Shown here piece by piece: positions 9,730-19,313 of a stretch of 64,000 nucleotides of DNA. This stretch comes from Thalassotalea agarivorans. GTDB lineage: Bacteria; Pseudomonadota; Gammaproteobacteria; Enterobacterales; Alteromonadaceae. Under the pieces are notes generated by a model. That model saw only the letters and a program-made list of their open reading frames with translations. It was not told where the DNA came from and made no database searches. Location of the stretch: NCBI RefSeq assembly GCF_030295955.1, contig NZ_AP027363.1, positions 1,736,001 to 1,800,000 on the forward strand. The letters run 5' to 3'. Made by a program: the position numbers and the translations under genes. Every line of letters begins with the position of its first letter. The first letter of the stretch is position 1.

Positions 9730-9976
9730 GTTAAGTAGTACGGCAAAGCAAACAAGATTTTATCGAATTTATGTGTTAATTCAGGTGGATAGGATTTTTT
9801 AAAAAATAAACTAGCAAAGTGCAAAGATTACACTACACTTAAAAGTATTAAAGTATTTAGATGTTCATCTAGTCGTAATACTTTCGAGAGATTTAATGAC
9901 AGAATTAGCGCACGGCTCAACCCCTTTGAGCCTTTTCCCTGAGCCCGGAACTGGATTTGTTCTGGGCTATTTTTTT
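9730..9976 (+). ncRNA. Candidate small RNA with three hairpins, unknown family
   Basis: In the 435-bp gap between the prp regulator and tatD, the plus strand shows three stem-loops in a row. The first pairs AAAGTATT (9850-9857) with AATACTTT (9877-9884) and has an inner TAGATG/CATCTA stem; a second copy of AAAGTATT sits just upstream. The second has GGCTCAA pairing with TTGAGCC (9914-9932). The third is a terminator. Both flanking genes are on the minus strand, so the terminator must serve something plus-stranded. No convincing coding frame is present: a 34-codon frame from 9896 runs through the terminator. The 5' end is uncertain. I do not recognise an Rfam family. Confidence 0.5.
9942..9976 (+). 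terminator. Rho-independent terminator of the candidate small RNA
   Basis: AGCCCGGAAC (9942-9951) pairs over ten positions, with one G-U pair, with GTTCTGGGCT (9959-9968), and ATTTTTTT follows. Strong and clearly plus-stranded. Confidence 0.85.
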
Positions 9977-10013
9977 GTGCAAAAGAAATTTATGCAGTAA
10001 AGATCAACACGCC

Positions 10014-10784
10014 CTAGGAAATGTTAAATAAACGTTTGAAATTCGCTTTGGTAATTTGTGCTATATGTTCAACCGATTGTCCGCGTACACTGGCGATAAA
10101 TCTTGCTACATCGGCAACATAAGCGGGCTGATTCTGCTTGCCACGATGTGGTACGGGCGCTAAATAAGGTGAATCAGTTTCGATGAGTAAACGATCATCG
10201 GGTATCTTCTTTGCAACATCGCGCAATGCATCGGCATTTTTAAAGGTAACAATGCCTGACAATGAAATATAAAAACCCATTGCTATTGCCTGCTCTGCCA
10301 TTTCCCATGTTTCGGTAAAACAGTGCAGTACACCGCCTGCTTGTTGAGCACCCTCTTCTCGCATAATATCCAAGGTATCTTGCTGTGCATCTCGGGTATG
10401 GATAATCAGTGGCTTGTTTAGTTTGTTAGCAACACGAATATGTTGTCTAAATGCGTCTCTTTGTAATTGAGCGGTTTCTGGCGCGTAATGATAGTCTAGT
10501 CCGGTTTCACCAACAGCAACTACTCGTTCATTAGATGCTAGTTCGCATAAAGTATCTTCATCTGTGACATCCTCTTGGTTAAGTGGATGCACGCCACAAC
10601 TGATCCAAACGTTACTATAAGGCTCAGTGACCTGCGCCATTTTTGGAAATTCTTTTAGCGTAACACTTACGCAAAGCATACCTTCAACATTGGCATCCTT
10701 TGCATTGGCTAGCACTGTATCTAGCCCATTTTCATATTCAGATAATTTGAGTCTGTCTAAATGACAGTGAGAATCTATAAACAC
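10014..10784 (-). CDS. tatD: TatD-family metal-dependent DNase (YcfH type)
   Basis: A 256-residue TIM-barrel hydrolase. The metal ligands are visible: IDSHCHLD at residues 3-10, GETGLDYHY near 97, H in IIHTRDA near 128, CFTE near 155, and ETDSPYLAP near 203. YcfH-type TatD proteins are 3'-5' exonucleases of DNA quality control. It is the last gene of the fab-tmk-holB superoperon, 12 bp after pilZ; the same order holds in E. coli (holB-ycfH). The precise paralogue is judged from position. Confidence 0.92.
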   Translation of the reverse strand: MFIDSHCHLDRLKLSEYENGLDTVLANAKDANVEGMLCVSVTLKEFPKMAQVTEPYSNVWISCGVHPLNQEDVTDEDTLCELASNERVVAVGETGLDYHYAPETAQLQRDAFRQHIRVANKLNKPLIIHTRDAQQDTLDIMREEGAQQAGGVLHCFTETWEMAEQAIAMGFYISLSGIVTFKNADALRDVAKKIPDDRLLIETDSPYLAPVPHRGKQNQPAYVADVARFIASVRGQSVEHIAQITKANFKRLFNIS

Positions 10785-10796
10785 TACTATCTCTAT

Positions 10797-11123
10797 TTAC
10801 ATAGTCATCGTAGGCTCAGAGGAATTAAGCATACGAGCAATTGATTTTTCAATGGTATTGCGCACGTCGTTTTTATCTTCAACAAACGCTATACCTATGC
10901 CCGCTGGTGTACCACTTTGTGCGCCTGGCGGCGTTAACCAGCATATTTTGCCGGCAATTGTATGTTCAATTGCTTCGTTAGGCAAATGTACTTTAAGTGT
11001 TACCTCTTCACCAAGTTCAAAACGTTCACCTGTTTTGAAAAATAGTCCACCTTGTTTTAAAAATGGCATATATGCTTGATACAAGTCTCTTTCAGTTGCA
11101 AATTGCATATAGATGTCTTGCAA
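10797..11123 (-). CDS. pilZ: PilZ-domain protein
   Basis: A 108-residue single-domain PilZ protein, sitting between holB and tatD as in Pseudomonas and Shewanella, where PilZ is needed for type IV pilus assembly. The core strands EVTLKVHLP and AGKICWLTPPGAQSGTPAG are visible, but the N-terminal RxxxR that binds cyclic-di-GMP is not, as in the founding PilZ. The start is the TTG at 11121-11123: GAGGAG lies seven bases upstream, whereas the next ATG is 21 bases away, and family members start with the same MQD. Confidence 0.85.
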   Translation of the reverse strand: MQDIYMQFATERDLYQAYMPFLKQGGLFFKTGERFELGEEVTLKVHLPNEAIEHTIAGKICWLTPPGAQSGTPAGIGIAFVEDKNDVRNTIEKSIARMLNSSEPTMTM

Positions 11124-11126
11124 GGT

Positions 11127-12056
11127 TTACTCCTCGTGATTTGTTATTGTTTTTATTTGGGTTAAGTATTTTTCCATCTCAAACTGATCATTGCTTTGAA
11201 TAAACGTTTTTTGATGTTGTATACATGATACTGTTAATTGATATAGTTGCCAAAGCTTATCTTTGCCTAACGTCTCGCAGGCTTGTTTAGTGATTAATTG
11301 CGCATCGCTGGCAGTTTCCCAGCCATTAATGGCGCGCTGCCAATCACTGCTAATTTTTTCAAGCCAGCGCCAATTATGTGGCGTTGCAAGCAGTATTGGC
11401 AGCACTTTATTAATTGGTTTCTGTTCAAATACAAACGCAGAAAACGCAGCAATAAATGCCTGATATTCTGTTGCTATCTCTTCATCTGACAATTCTGGTA
11501 AATGTGAACTATTCAGCGCGCTTGGCTTGTTTTGATCTGTTCTTTGTTCATCATGTATGGGCGCTTTAATGAAAACTTGTTGGCATCGGCTAACGATTGT
11601 CGGTAGCAGTGCATTAATATCTTGCGCCACTAAGATAAGAAAACTGTCGTCCGTTGGCTCTTCTAAGGTTTTCAGTAGCGCGTTAGATGCAGCAACCGTC
11701 ATTTTATCAGCATCTTCAATGACAACCGACTTGTAGGCCGATAGCAGTGGTGTTTTCTCGATAAAATTAGATACTTGCCTTATCTCATCGACCCCTATAT
11801 TACGGCCATTTGGCGCAATATGTTTGATATCTGGAAAGGTTGATTGCGCCACTAGCAAACAATGTTTGCATTGGCCACAGGCATTGTGCTCTTTTGTAGG
11901 CGTTAAACACGCAAGCAAAGATACCAACCAATTGGCTAAAGCTAATTTGCCAACATGTTGATGCCCCACCAATAACAACGCATGCGGTAGCTTTTGTTGC
12001 GCTATTTGGCTAACAAATTGCTGTTGATATTGGCTTATATTGGGCGTGTTAGTCAT
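11127..12056 (-). CDS. holB: DNA polymerase III subunit delta'
   Basis: A 309-residue clamp-loader subunit. The Walker A position reads [10 protein letters not shown], lacking the final Ser/Thr, as expected for the ATPase-inactive delta'. Zinc-module cysteines appear in ACGQCKHC with another Cys before it, and ALLKTLEEP matches the clamp-loader sensor region near residue 138. It overlaps the 3' end of tmk by eight bases and ends three bases before pilZ. Confidence 0.93.
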   Translation of the reverse strand: MTNTPNISQYQQQFVSQIAQQKLPHALLLVGHQHVGKLALANWLVSLLACLTPTKEHNACGQCKHCLLVAQSTFPDIKHIAPNGRNIGVDEIRQVSNFIEKTPLLSAYKSVVIEDADKMTVAASNALLKTLEEPTDDSFLILVAQDINALLPTIVSRCQQVFIKAPIHDEQRTDQNKPSALNSSHLPELSDEEIATEYQAFIAAFSAFVFEQKPINKVLPILLATPHNWRWLEKISSDWQRAINGWETASDAQLITKQACETLGKDKLWQLYQLTVSCIQHQKTFIQSNDQFEMEKYLTQIKTITNHEE

Positions 12057-12681
12057 GGCGTGCTATGAACGCCTCTACAACGTCGATTATTTGCTCGTGC
12101 ACAGCTTCAATAGACTGGGTTGCATCGATCAAATGAATACTGTCATCTTGTTCAGCAATCGCTTGGTAACGCGCTCTAACACGTTCAAAGAAGGATAGAT
12201 CTTCTTGTTCAATACGGTCAAGTTCGCCTCTACCGCGCGCTCTGGCTAGGCCAATTTCTGGGGTAACATCTAAATACAAGGTTAAATCAGGCTTAAATCC
12301 CTTAAGTGTAATGTCAGCCATGGTGTTCATAATATCTGCAGAAATTTGTCTACCACCGCCTTGATAAGCTTGCGATGAAAGATCATGACGATCGCCCAAC
12401 ACCCAGCGCCCCTGCGCTAAACTCGGTTTAATTTTATTAGCCAGCAATTGGCTTCGACTGGCGTACATAAGCATAAGCTCTGTTTCTTGGGTAACGGTTT
12501 CACTAATATCGACAGATTTAACCAGTTCACGCATAGATTCAGCCATTGGCGTGCCACCTGGCTCTCGGGTTTTATCGAATGTGATGCCATGTTTGTTTAA
12601 CTGTGCTTCAACAACAGCAATAGCGGTTGATTTTCCTGCGCCTTCCATGCCTTCAATGACAATGAATTTTCCTTGGGTCAT
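12049..12681 (-). CDS. tmk: Thymidylate kinase
   Basis: A 210-residue dTMP kinase. The P loop is [10 protein letters not shown] at residues 9-18, the DRH motif [16 protein letters not shown] lies near 95-110, and the LID region [12 protein letters not shown] near 148. The Arg in the LID and not in the P loop marks the type II (E. coli-like) enzyme. It phosphorylates dTMP to dTDP for DNA synthesis. It starts two bases after mltG and overlaps holB. Confidence 0.96.
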   Translation of the reverse strand: MTQGKFIVIEGMEGAGKSTAIAVVEAQLNKHGITFDKTREPGGTPMAESMRELVKSVDISETVTQETELMLMYASRSQLLANKIKPSLAQGRWVLGDRHDLSSQAYQGGGRQISADIMNTMADITLKGFKPDLTLYLDVTPEIGLARARGRGELDRIEQEDLSFFERVRARYQAIAEQDDSIHLIDATQSIEAVHEQIIDVVEAFIARHD

Positions 12682-12683
12682 GC

Positions 12684-13679
12684 TTATTTACCTAAAATAT
12701 ACTTACGCACCGCTTTATTGTGCTCGGCTAATGTTTTTGAAAAATAGTGTTGGCCGCCACCCTGGGCGACAAAATATAGATAATCGCTCTGCTCAGGGTG
12801 CAAAGTTGCTTCAATAGCTGTCAGCCCTGGCATGGCAATTGGTGTCGGCGGTAAACCATTAATACGATAAGTATTATAAGCGGTTTTTTCACGCAAGTGT
12901 TTACGCTTTATATCACCTTGATATCTGTCGCCAAGACCATAGATAACCGTTGGATCCGTTTGCAAGCGCATCCCTTTATTTAATCGATTGACGAAAACTG
13001 AAGAAATACGTGGCATTTCCTTAGTATACGCGCTTTCTTTTTCCACGATTGACGCCATGATAAGGGCTTCATAAGGCGATTTGTACGGCAAATCCTTTGC
13101 TTTGTTGTTCCAGGCTTGCTCGAGTACGGTTTTCATTTTTACATGAGCACGTTTTAGCAATGCTAAATCTGTAGTGCCTTTAGTAAATGCATAGGTTTCA
13201 GGGTAAAACCAACCTTCAGGGTTTGGGTTATCTATCGCCAATTTTTGTGCTATTTGCGCTACCGACATATCGCTTAGCGTTTGTTTTACTTCCTCGTGCT
13301 GCGCTAACACGTTTAACATGTCTTTAAACGTTGAACCTTCTATAAAGGTGATCGACCAGTGAAATTCCTTACCTTCTACTAGTTGCTCAAGTAATTGTTT
13401 TGCACTTGTGTTGGGCGTTACCATATAGCTGCCCGCCTTTAAGCGAGTAAGTTGTGGATGTTTCTTTGCATATATACGCAGCCATAAACGATTATCAACC
13501 CAGCCTTTCTCTACCAAGGTTTTAGAAAATCTATAAAAGCTTGTGCCCTTTTCAACATCTAACATGGTTTCACTCGCTAAGTTCATCGGCTTAGTCATGT
13601 GTTGTTCTGTTAAGTAGTTGATACTAAGCACTGCTGTGACAAAAAGCAGTATCAATACAATGATGATTTTCTTAATCAT
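12684..13679 (-). CDS. mltG: Endolytic peptidoglycan transglycosylase MltG (YceG)
   Basis: A 331-residue protein with one N-terminal membrane helix (residues 3-23) and a periplasmic YceG domain. The catalytic glutamate lies in [11 protein letters not shown] near residue 214, followed by [16 protein letters not shown] and [18 protein letters not shown], all diagnostic. MltG cleaves nascent glycan strands and sets their length. The start overlaps the pabC stop by eight bases. Confidence 0.94.
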   Translation of the reverse strand: MIKKIIIVLILLFVTAVLSINYLTEQHMTKPMNLASETMLDVEKGTSFYRFSKTLVEKGWVDNRLWLRIYAKKHPQLTRLKAGSYMVTPNTSAKQLLEQLVEGKEFHWSITFIEGSTFKDMLNVLAQHEEVKQTLSDMSVAQIAQKLAIDNPNPEGWFYPETYAFTKGTTDLALLKRAHVKMKTVLEQAWNNKAKDLPYKSPYEALIMASIVEKESAYTKEMPRISSVFVNRLNKGMRLQTDPTVIYGLGDRYQGDIKRKHLREKTAYNTYRINGLPPTPIAMPGLTAIEATLHPEQSDYLYFVAQGGGQHYFSKTLAEHNKAVRKYILGK

Positions 13680-14484
13680 GTAACACTATGTCCTTTTCTA
13701 ATTCCTGCTGTAGCGGCACAACCCAGGAGGTATCCAATATTTTATCATTAAGCTGCTTTATTGGCACGATACCTAAAAGACAATTGCACACCATTGCGCC
13801 TTCAATTGTCTGAATATCTTCAAGCGTTAATTCAACCTCTTCAATGTTTTCGTTTAAGGCTAATAAACGCTGCCTAACGAGTCCATTAACGCCACTTTGA
13901 TTCAACTTAGGTGTTACCACCTTATCTTTGCGCTTAAAGAATACATTAGCCATTGTTGTTTCAATGATGTGTCCCGATATATTGGTTACCAACAAGTCAT
14001 CAAACGCAGAGCTTTGCGCTTCTTTTTTAACCAGCACTTGTTCCAATCGATTTAAGTGCTTAATTCCTGCTAACGTTGGATTTATGCCTAGCTGCGCAGT
14101 AGCAATACCTACAGATAAGGCTAAATTATCGGAGTTTATATATTGCTTTGGGAATTCGCTGATGGTGACAATAACCGTTGGTTTAGCGCTGTCATCTCGC
14201 GCATAGCCTCGTTCGCTTTCACCGGCAGTTATGATGATTTTTAACGTCGCTAGCGGGTATTGCTTGGCCTGCTGGCATACAGATTCGGCCAAGGTATTAA
14301 AGTTGACGCCTTTTATATGCAATTGCTGGCAGCCACTGATTAATCTATCAAGATGATAACGCAATAGTTGTATCTTGCCGTCGACGATTTTAGCCGTTGT
14401 GAACAAACCATCGCCAAAAGCGAGGCCTCTATCAGAAACCTTGATAACGTCTTGTTGTTGACCATTAACAGCGCAAAAAAGCAT
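13672..14484 (-). CDS. pabC: Aminodeoxychorismate lyase
   Basis: About 270 residues, fold-type IV PLP enzyme. SDRGLAFGDGLFTT and the lysine in AGIKHLNRLEQVL (the Schiff-base lysine) are present. It releases 4-aminobenzoate and pyruvate for folate. I place the start at the ATG at 14482-14484 (MLFCAVNGQQ), since the longer frame would begin at TTG within the stem of a terminator hairpin. The ATG therefore follows the U tract directly and has no Shine-Dalgarno. The position between fabF and mltG is the standard one. Confidence 0.9.
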   Translation of the reverse strand: MLFCAVNGQQQDVIKVSDRGLAFGDGLFTTAKIVDGKIQLLRYHLDRLISGCQQLHIKGVNFNTLAESVCQQAKQYPLATLKIIITAGESERGYARDDSAKPTVIVTISEFPKQYINSDNLALSVGIATAQLGINPTLAGIKHLNRLEQVLVKKEAQSSAFDDLLVTNISGHIIETTMANVFFKRKDKVVTPKLNQSGVNGLVRQRLLALNENIEEVELTLEDIQTIEGAMVCNCLLGIVPIKQLNDKILDTSWVVPLQQELEKDIVLHD

Positions 14485-14489
14485 ATAAA

Positions 14490-14527
14490 ATAAAAAAGCT
14501 TGAATTCTGTTGCCAGTATTCAAGCTT
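14490..14527 (-). terminator. Terminator between fabF and pabC
   Basis: On the minus strand AAGCTTGAA pairs with TTCAAGCTT (nine pairs, 14-base loop), followed by a TTTTTTATTTT tract. It splits the fab genes from pabC-mltG-tmk-holB and ends only six bases before the pabC ATG. Confidence 0.8.
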
Positions 14528-14579
14528 TGTCATGTTAATTCAAGTGTTTAATTACAAGATGTGCTTGGATGCACACTAA

Positions 14580-15821
14580 TTAATCAGTCACTTTCTTAAG
14601 TAGCAAAGAACCATTGGTTCCGCCGAAGCCAAACGAGTTACATAATGCATATTCAAGCGATACGTCACGCGCGCCGTCGCGGATAAAATCTAGATCACAT
14701 CCTTCATCCGGGTTATCAACATTTATCGTCGGTGGTACTTTACCGTTTGCTATTGCTTGCGTGGTAAAAATTGCTTCTACAGCACCGGCAGCGCCAAGTA
14801 AATGACCTGTCATTGATTTAGTTGAGCCCATCACAAGATTATAAGCATGGTCACCGAATACTTTTTTTACTGCTGCTACTTCAGCAATATCGCCTGCTGG
14901 TGTCGATGTACCATGTGCGTTGATATAACCGATTTTACTGCGATCTATACCTGCATCATTAATCGCATTCTCCATAGCTTGTGCAGCACCTTCACCATTT
15001 TCTGGTGGTGATGTCATATGATGCGCGTCGCCACTCATACCAAAGCCAACAATTTCAGCAAAGATATTCGCGCCACGTGCTTTTGCGTGCTCGTATTCTT
15101 CAACTACCACAACACCTGCACCATCACTCAATACAAAACCGTCTCGGTCTTTATCCCAAGGGCGTGATGCTTTAGTAGGTTCGTCATTACGCGTTGATAA
15201 GGCGCGTGCTGAGCAAAAACCGCCAATACCAAGCTCGGTCGATGCTTTTTCAGCACCACCTGCTAACATGGCATCTGCATCGCCATACGCAATCATACGA
15301 GCCGCATGACCAATATTATGCACGCCTGATGTACAAGCAGTAACGATGGCAATATTAGGTCCTTTCAAGCCCAGGCGAATCGATAGATTACCCGAGATCA
15401 TGTTTAAAATGGTAGAAGGACAAAAGAAAGGTGATAATTTTCTAACGCCACCTTTTAGGTATTTGTTGTGGCCATCTTCAATTAAGGTTAAACCGCCAAT
15501 ACCTGAACCAATAGCAACCCCTATTCTACTCGCGTTTTGTTCTGTTACTTCAAGACCAGAATGTTCCATTGCTTGAAGACCTGCCGCGATACCATATTGA
15601 ATAAATAAATCCATTTTCTTAGTATCTTTTTTAGTAATGCCGTAGGCCTCACTATCAAAGTCTTTAACCAAACCCGCAAAGCGCGTTGGAAAGCTACTAA
15701 TATCAAAATGTTCTACTTCACCTATACCACTTTTGCCTGCTAATAGGTTTTGCCAAGTTGTTTCGGCATCATTACCAAGGGGTGAAAGCATGCCATAACC
15801 GGTGATCACTACGCGACGCAT
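14580..15821 (-). CDS. fabF: 3-oxoacyl-ACP synthase II
   Basis: A 413-residue KAS II. The Cys-His-His triad is visible: TACTSG with C163, [11 protein letters not shown] near residue 304 and [11 protein letters not shown] near 340. It elongates acyl-ACP with malonyl-ACP, and in E. coli it gives thermal control of cis-vaccenate. It follows acpP by 115 bp and a terminator, so the fabF level may be set apart from ACP. Confidence 0.96.
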   Translation of the reverse strand: MRRVVITGYGMLSPLGNDAETTWQNLLAGKSGIGEVEHFDISSFPTRFAGLVKDFDSEAYGITKKDTKKMDLFIQYGIAAGLQAMEHSGLEVTEQNASRIGVAIGSGIGGLTLIEDGHNKYLKGGVRKLSPFFCPSTILNMISGNLSIRLGLKGPNIAIVTACTSGVHNIGHAARMIAYGDADAMLAGGAEKASTELGIGGFCSARALSTRNDEPTKASRPWDKDRDGFVLSDGAGVVVVEEYEHAKARGANIFAEIVGFGMSGDAHHMTSPPENGEGAAQAMENAINDAGIDRSKIGYINAHGTSTPAGDIAEVAAVKKVFGDHAYNLVMGSTKSMTGHLLGAAGAVEAIFTTQAIANGKVPPTINVDNPDEGCDLDFIRDGARDVSLEYALCNSFGFGGTNGSLLLKKVTD

Positions 15822-15896
15822 GTAGAGGTATCCTCCTGAATATATTTATTGAATATGGATGTTTTAGAAAGTGTTTTAAAAAGAAGAAATGTGGGT

Positions 15897-15925
15897 ATAA
15901 AAAAACAGGCGGTTAATACCGCCTG
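15897..15925 (-). terminator. Terminator after acpP
   Basis: On the minus strand CAGGCGGT pairs with ACCGCCTG across four bases, followed by seven T. It lies 11 bases past the acpP stop and should let acpP exceed fabF in abundance. Confidence 0.85.
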
Positions 15926-15936
15926 ATTTCTTGTTT

Positions 15937-16170
15937 TTACTGGTTAGCTGTAATGTAGTCGATAGCAGCTTGAACCGTAGTGATTTTCTCAGCTTCCTCA
16001 TCAGGAATCTCAGTATCGAATTCTTCTTCTAACGCCATTACTAGCTCAACAGTGTCTAGTGAGTCAGCACCAAGGTCGTCAACAAATGAAGCTTCTGTTG
16101 TTACTTCATCTTCACTTACACCTAACTGCTCAACAGTAATTTTTTTTACGCGTTCTTCAATAGTACTCAT
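15937..16170 (-). CDS. acpP: Acyl carrier protein
   Basis: A 77-residue, very acidic protein with the phosphopantetheine motif [12 protein letters not shown]; the attachment serine is S37. AcpP carries all fatty-acid intermediates in the cytoplasm. An AAAGGA ribosome site precedes the ATG. The 176-bp gap to fabG holds a GCAATTTTT/AAAAATTGC inverted repeat at about 16189-16210, which may be a leader hairpin for a separate acpP transcript. Confidence 0.97.
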   Translation of the reverse strand: MSTIEERVKKITVEQLGVSEDEVTTEASFVDDLGADSLDTVELVMALEEEFDTEIPDEEAEKITTVQAAIDYITANQ

Positions 16171-16346
16171 TTTTTTTCCTTTAATAGAAAATGCAATTTT
16201 TAAAAAATTGCGTGTAGTTTATTCGTCAACAGCCACGCCCGCAAGCTTTTAATTTTAGTTTTAGCCGTGGTCTAACCTGTTGCTGTGTATAGTTTTAATC
16301 TAAATTCATTAAAATTCAAGTAGCAAATGCTGATATATAGTGGCTT

Positions 16347-17081
16347 TTAAACCATATACATACCGCCATTTACGTGAACTGTTTCACCGGTAATATAAGC
16401 AGCAGCATCTGATGCAAGAAACGCAACCGTTTGCGCAATCTCTTCTGGCTTACCTAGACGGTTGGCTGGTACTTGTGCAAATATGCCGGCTTTTTGTTCA
16501 TCAGTTAACGTTTGTGTCATATCTGTGTCGATAAAACCTGGTGCAACCGTATTAACCGTGATACCGCGAGAAGCAACTTCTCTTGCTAAAGACTTAGTGA
16601 AACCAATTAGACCTGCTTTCGCCGTCGCATAGTTAACTTGTCCTGCGTTACCCATAGTGCCAACAACGGAACCAATATTGATAATACGACCGTTGCGCGC
16701 TTTCATCATTGGGCGCAAAACTTGCTTGCTGATTTTAAAAACAGAAGAAAGATTGGTTTCGATGATATCTTCCCATTCTGCATCTTTCATTCGCATAAAC
16801 AGATTGTCGCGGGTGATACCTGCATTATTAACAAGAATATCTACACCACCAAATGCACTTTTAATTTGTTCAAATAGGTTGGCAATTGACTCGTCTTCAG
16901 TCACGTTAAGCACCATACCGCGACCTTCACCTAAATATCCGCTGATATTAGCTGCGCCGCCTTCTGATGTCGCTGTACCTACAACAGTTGCACCAAGTGC
17001 TTGTAGTTGCTCTGCAATAGCCTTACCGATACCACGGCTAGCGCCAGTGACAAGAGCGACCTTACCTTCTAAAGAAAACAT
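16347..17081 (-). CDS. fabG: 3-oxoacyl-ACP reductase
   Basis: A 244-residue short-chain dehydrogenase. The NADPH motif TGASRGIGKAIA lies at residues 13-24, NNAGITRDNLF near 86-96, and the active-site Ser139-Tyr152-Lys156 type triad in GSVVGTMGNAGQVNYATAKAG. It reduces 3-oxoacyl-ACP in each elongation round. It follows fabD by eight bases. Confidence 0.96.
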   Translation of the reverse strand: MFSLEGKVALVTGASRGIGKAIAEQLQALGATVVGTATSEGGAANISGYLGEGRGMVLNVTEDESIANLFEQIKSAFGGVDILVNNAGITRDNLFMRMKDAEWEDIIETNLSSVFKISKQVLRPMMKARNGRIINIGSVVGTMGNAGQVNYATAKAGLIGFTKSLAREVASRGITVNTVAPGFIDTDMTQTLTDEQKAGIFAQVPANRLGKPEEIAQTVAFLASDAAAYITGETVHVNGGMYMV

Positions 17082-17089
17082 ATAATTCC

Positions 17090-18025
17090 TTACTCTACCA
17101 ATGAAAGTGATTTCTCTAACGAACCATTGTCGTTCAGAGAGACGCTCACTATCGATTTGTTTATTCTTTTAATTAATCCAGCTAATACTTTACCTGGACC
17201 TGCTTCAACAACGTTTTCTATTGATAACGCGCCAAAGCTTTCAATTGTTTCTGTCCAGCGTACCGGACTATATAGCTGCTTGATTAAAGCCTGTTTAATC
17301 GCCAAGCCATCTTTCTCAGCCTTAACATCAACATTGTTTACCACAGGAATAACCGGTGTATTAAAACTAATGCTTGCTAATTCATCGGCTAATTTATCTG
17401 CCGCTGGCTTCATTAATGCACAATGCGATGGCACGCTAACCGGTAATGGTAATACACGCTTTGCGCCTGCTTCTTTACACAGTTCACCGGCTCTTTCTAC
17501 TGCTGCTTTATGCCCTGCGATAACCACTTGACCTGGTGAGTTAAGGTTAACGGCAGAAACCACTTCGCCCTGCTCAGCTTGCGCGCATGCGTCAATAATT
17601 TGCTGATCGCCTAAACCGATAATTGCTGCCATTGCACCAACACCCGCTGGTACTGCTTCTTGCATATACTCGCCGCGTTTTTCAACGAGTTTTACTGCGT
17701 CTGCTAATGAAAGAACTTCAGCACATACAAGCGCCGAGTATTCACCTAAACTATGACCTGCTAATACAGACGGTTTTACGTCCGTTTGACTTGCCCACAG
17801 TCGCCACATAGCGACACTGGCTGTCAATAAAGCAGGTTGTGTGTAATTTGTTTGATTTAATTTATCTGCTGGTCCTTGTGACACAAGTTCCCACACGTCA
17901 TAACCAAGCGCATCAGACGCTTCTTTAAACGTATTTTGTACAATGTCATTGTCAGCAAAATCTGCCAACATACCAACTGTTTGAGATCCTTGACCTGGAA
18001 AAACAAATGCGAGATTTTTTTGCAT
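17090..18025 (-). CDS. fabD: Malonyl-CoA:ACP transacylase
   Basis: A 311-residue acyltransferase. The opening FVFPGQGSQTVGM and the nucleophile elbow GHSLGEYSAL with S92 are diagnostic, and the partner His lies in VSVPSHCALM near residue 200. It loads malonate on ACP. The upstream neighbour is plsX, not fabH, which normally lies between the two in enterics and Shewanella. Confidence 0.96.
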   Translation of the reverse strand: MQKNLAFVFPGQGSQTVGMLADFADNDIVQNTFKEASDALGYDVWELVSQGPADKLNQTNYTQPALLTASVAMWRLWASQTDVKPSVLAGHSLGEYSALVCAEVLSLADAVKLVEKRGEYMQEAVPAGVGAMAAIIGLGDQQIIDACAQAEQGEVVSAVNLNSPGQVVIAGHKAAVERAGELCKEAGAKRVLPLPVSVPSHCALMKPAADKLADELASISFNTPVIPVVNNVDVKAEKDGLAIKQALIKQLYSPVRWTETIESFGALSIENVVEAGPGKVLAGLIKRINKSIVSVSLNDNGSLEKSLSLVE

Positions 18026-18087
18026 TTTAAACCCTGTTTTTTATGATTTAGCCAGCAACAAGTCCACTTTTAGCTTGAATAAACCGT

Positions 18088-19104
18088 TTAAACGCTTTGC
18101 TCTAGCTTTTCTTGTATTTTTTCTGGTACTTGTCTTTCTACTTCTTTTACGGCTTCCATGATAGCCGCAAAAAATGCGTTTTCATTCGCATTACCGTGGC
18201 TCTTCACCACAATGCCGCGTAATCCTATCAAACTTGCACCGTTATACTGGTCGGGGTTCAGTGATTTGAACAGTTTTTTTATGGATGGAGCTAACAGTTT
18301 GCCTACTATTCGAGCAAAAACATGCTTTGAAAGGAATAACTGTAACTTTTTGAATAACATGCGAGCTACACCTTCACATGTTTTTAATGCAACATTACCT
18401 ACAAATCCATCGCATACAATAACGTCGGCTTTGTTTGTCAAAATATCATTACCTTCGACAAACCCCACATAATTAACCACTTGGCTTTCTTTTAACAAGT
18501 TGCCAGTTAATTTGATGTGGTCACTTCCCTTAATATCTTCTTCGCCCATATTCAAAAGCGCAACACGCGGATTGCTGATACCGTCGACTTCTTCTGCTAA
18601 CACCGCACCCATAATGGCAAATTGGTACAACACACTAGCATCACAAAAGACATTAGCGCCAAGGTCCAACATAAACACATTACGCCCGTCTTCATTTGTT
18701 GGTAAAGCAGAAATAAGCGCTGGCCTTTCAACGCCGGGAATTGTTTTTAGAACAAAGTGTGCGGTAGCGAATAATGCGCCTGTATTGCCAGCACTCACGC
18801 AAGCATCAGCTTGGCCATCAGATACTAGATCTAACATCTTACGCATAGAACTATCTTTCTTGGTTCTAAGTGCAATAGCGGGTTTTTCATCCATTGAAAC
18901 AGATTCACTGCAATGGAAAATAGAAAGTTGGGGGTGCGAAGCGCTGTTGTGTGTTTCCAGGTGTTTTGTGATTACGTCCTGATCACCACACAGAATAAGA
19001 TTTAAATGAGGCAAATACTCTACTGCTTTAATTGCAGCAGGGATTGTTATAAGGGGGCCTTTATCGCCCCCCATAACATCTAACGCCAGGGTTAGATTAG
19101 TCAA
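18088..19104 (-). CDS. plsX: Phosphate acyltransferase PlsX
   Basis: A 338-residue protein beginning with [13 protein letters not shown], the PlsX hallmark, with later blocks [18 protein letters not shown] and [14 protein letters not shown]. PlsX makes acyl-phosphate from acyl-ACP for phospholipid synthesis. The start codon is TTG at 19102-19104: the conserved N terminus leaves no other choice, and no clear ribosome site is visible. It lies 11 bp after rpmF. Confidence 0.94.
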   Translation of the reverse strand: MTNLTLALDVMGGDKGPLITIPAAIKAVEYLPHLNLILCGDQDVITKHLETHNSASHPQLSIFHCSESVSMDEKPAIALRTKKDSSMRKMLDLVSDGQADACVSAGNTGALFATAHFVLKTIPGVERPALISALPTNEDGRNVFMLDLGANVFCDASVLYQFAIMGAVLAEEVDGISNPRVALLNMGEEDIKGSDHIKLTGNLLKESQVVNYVGFVEGNDILTNKADVIVCDGFVGNVALKTCEGVARMLFKKLQLFLSKHVFARIVGKLLAPSIKKLFKSLNPDQYNGASLIGLRGIVVKSHGNANENAFFAAIMEAVKEVERQVPEKIQEKLEQSV

Positions 19105-19115
19105 AGCAAGAAAGC

Positions 19116-19286
19116 TTACTTATTAACTACTTTTACGCCTTTGTAAAAGCCGTCTGCTGTCACGTGGTGACGACGGTGAGTTTCACCAGATACTGGATCT
19201 ACTGATAAGTTTTCTGCTGTTAAAGCGTCATGTGAACGGCGCATGCCACGTCTTGAACGAGACTTTTTGCTCTTTTGAACTGCCAT
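19116..19286 (-). CDS. rpmF: Ribosomal protein L32
   Basis: Not among the longer frames, but plain on the minus strand: ATG at 19284-19286 and TAA at 19116-19118, 56 residues beginning [20 protein letters not shown] and ending VKVVNK. This is the bL32 sequence pattern of gammaproteobacteria without the zinc cysteines. It lies between yceD and plsX, its universal position. Confidence 0.97.
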   Translation of the reverse strand: MAVQKSKKSRSRRGMRRSHDALTAENLSVDPVSGETHRRHHVTADGFYKGVKVVNK

Positions 19287-19313
19287 TGCCTAACTCCTAA
19301 TTTAATCAATTAA

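Noticed and set aside
9850-9976. Spot 42 or 6S RNA at the sRNA-like locus.
   Set aside because: A short AGATGTTC stretch recalls Spot 42, but the rest, the neighbours and the overall fold do not fit; 6S would need a long closing stem.
9896-10000. 34-codon frame starting at an ATG with GAGAG upstream, in the candidate small RNA.
   Set aside because: It reads through the terminator hairpin and its T tract before stopping, so a full message would not be made.
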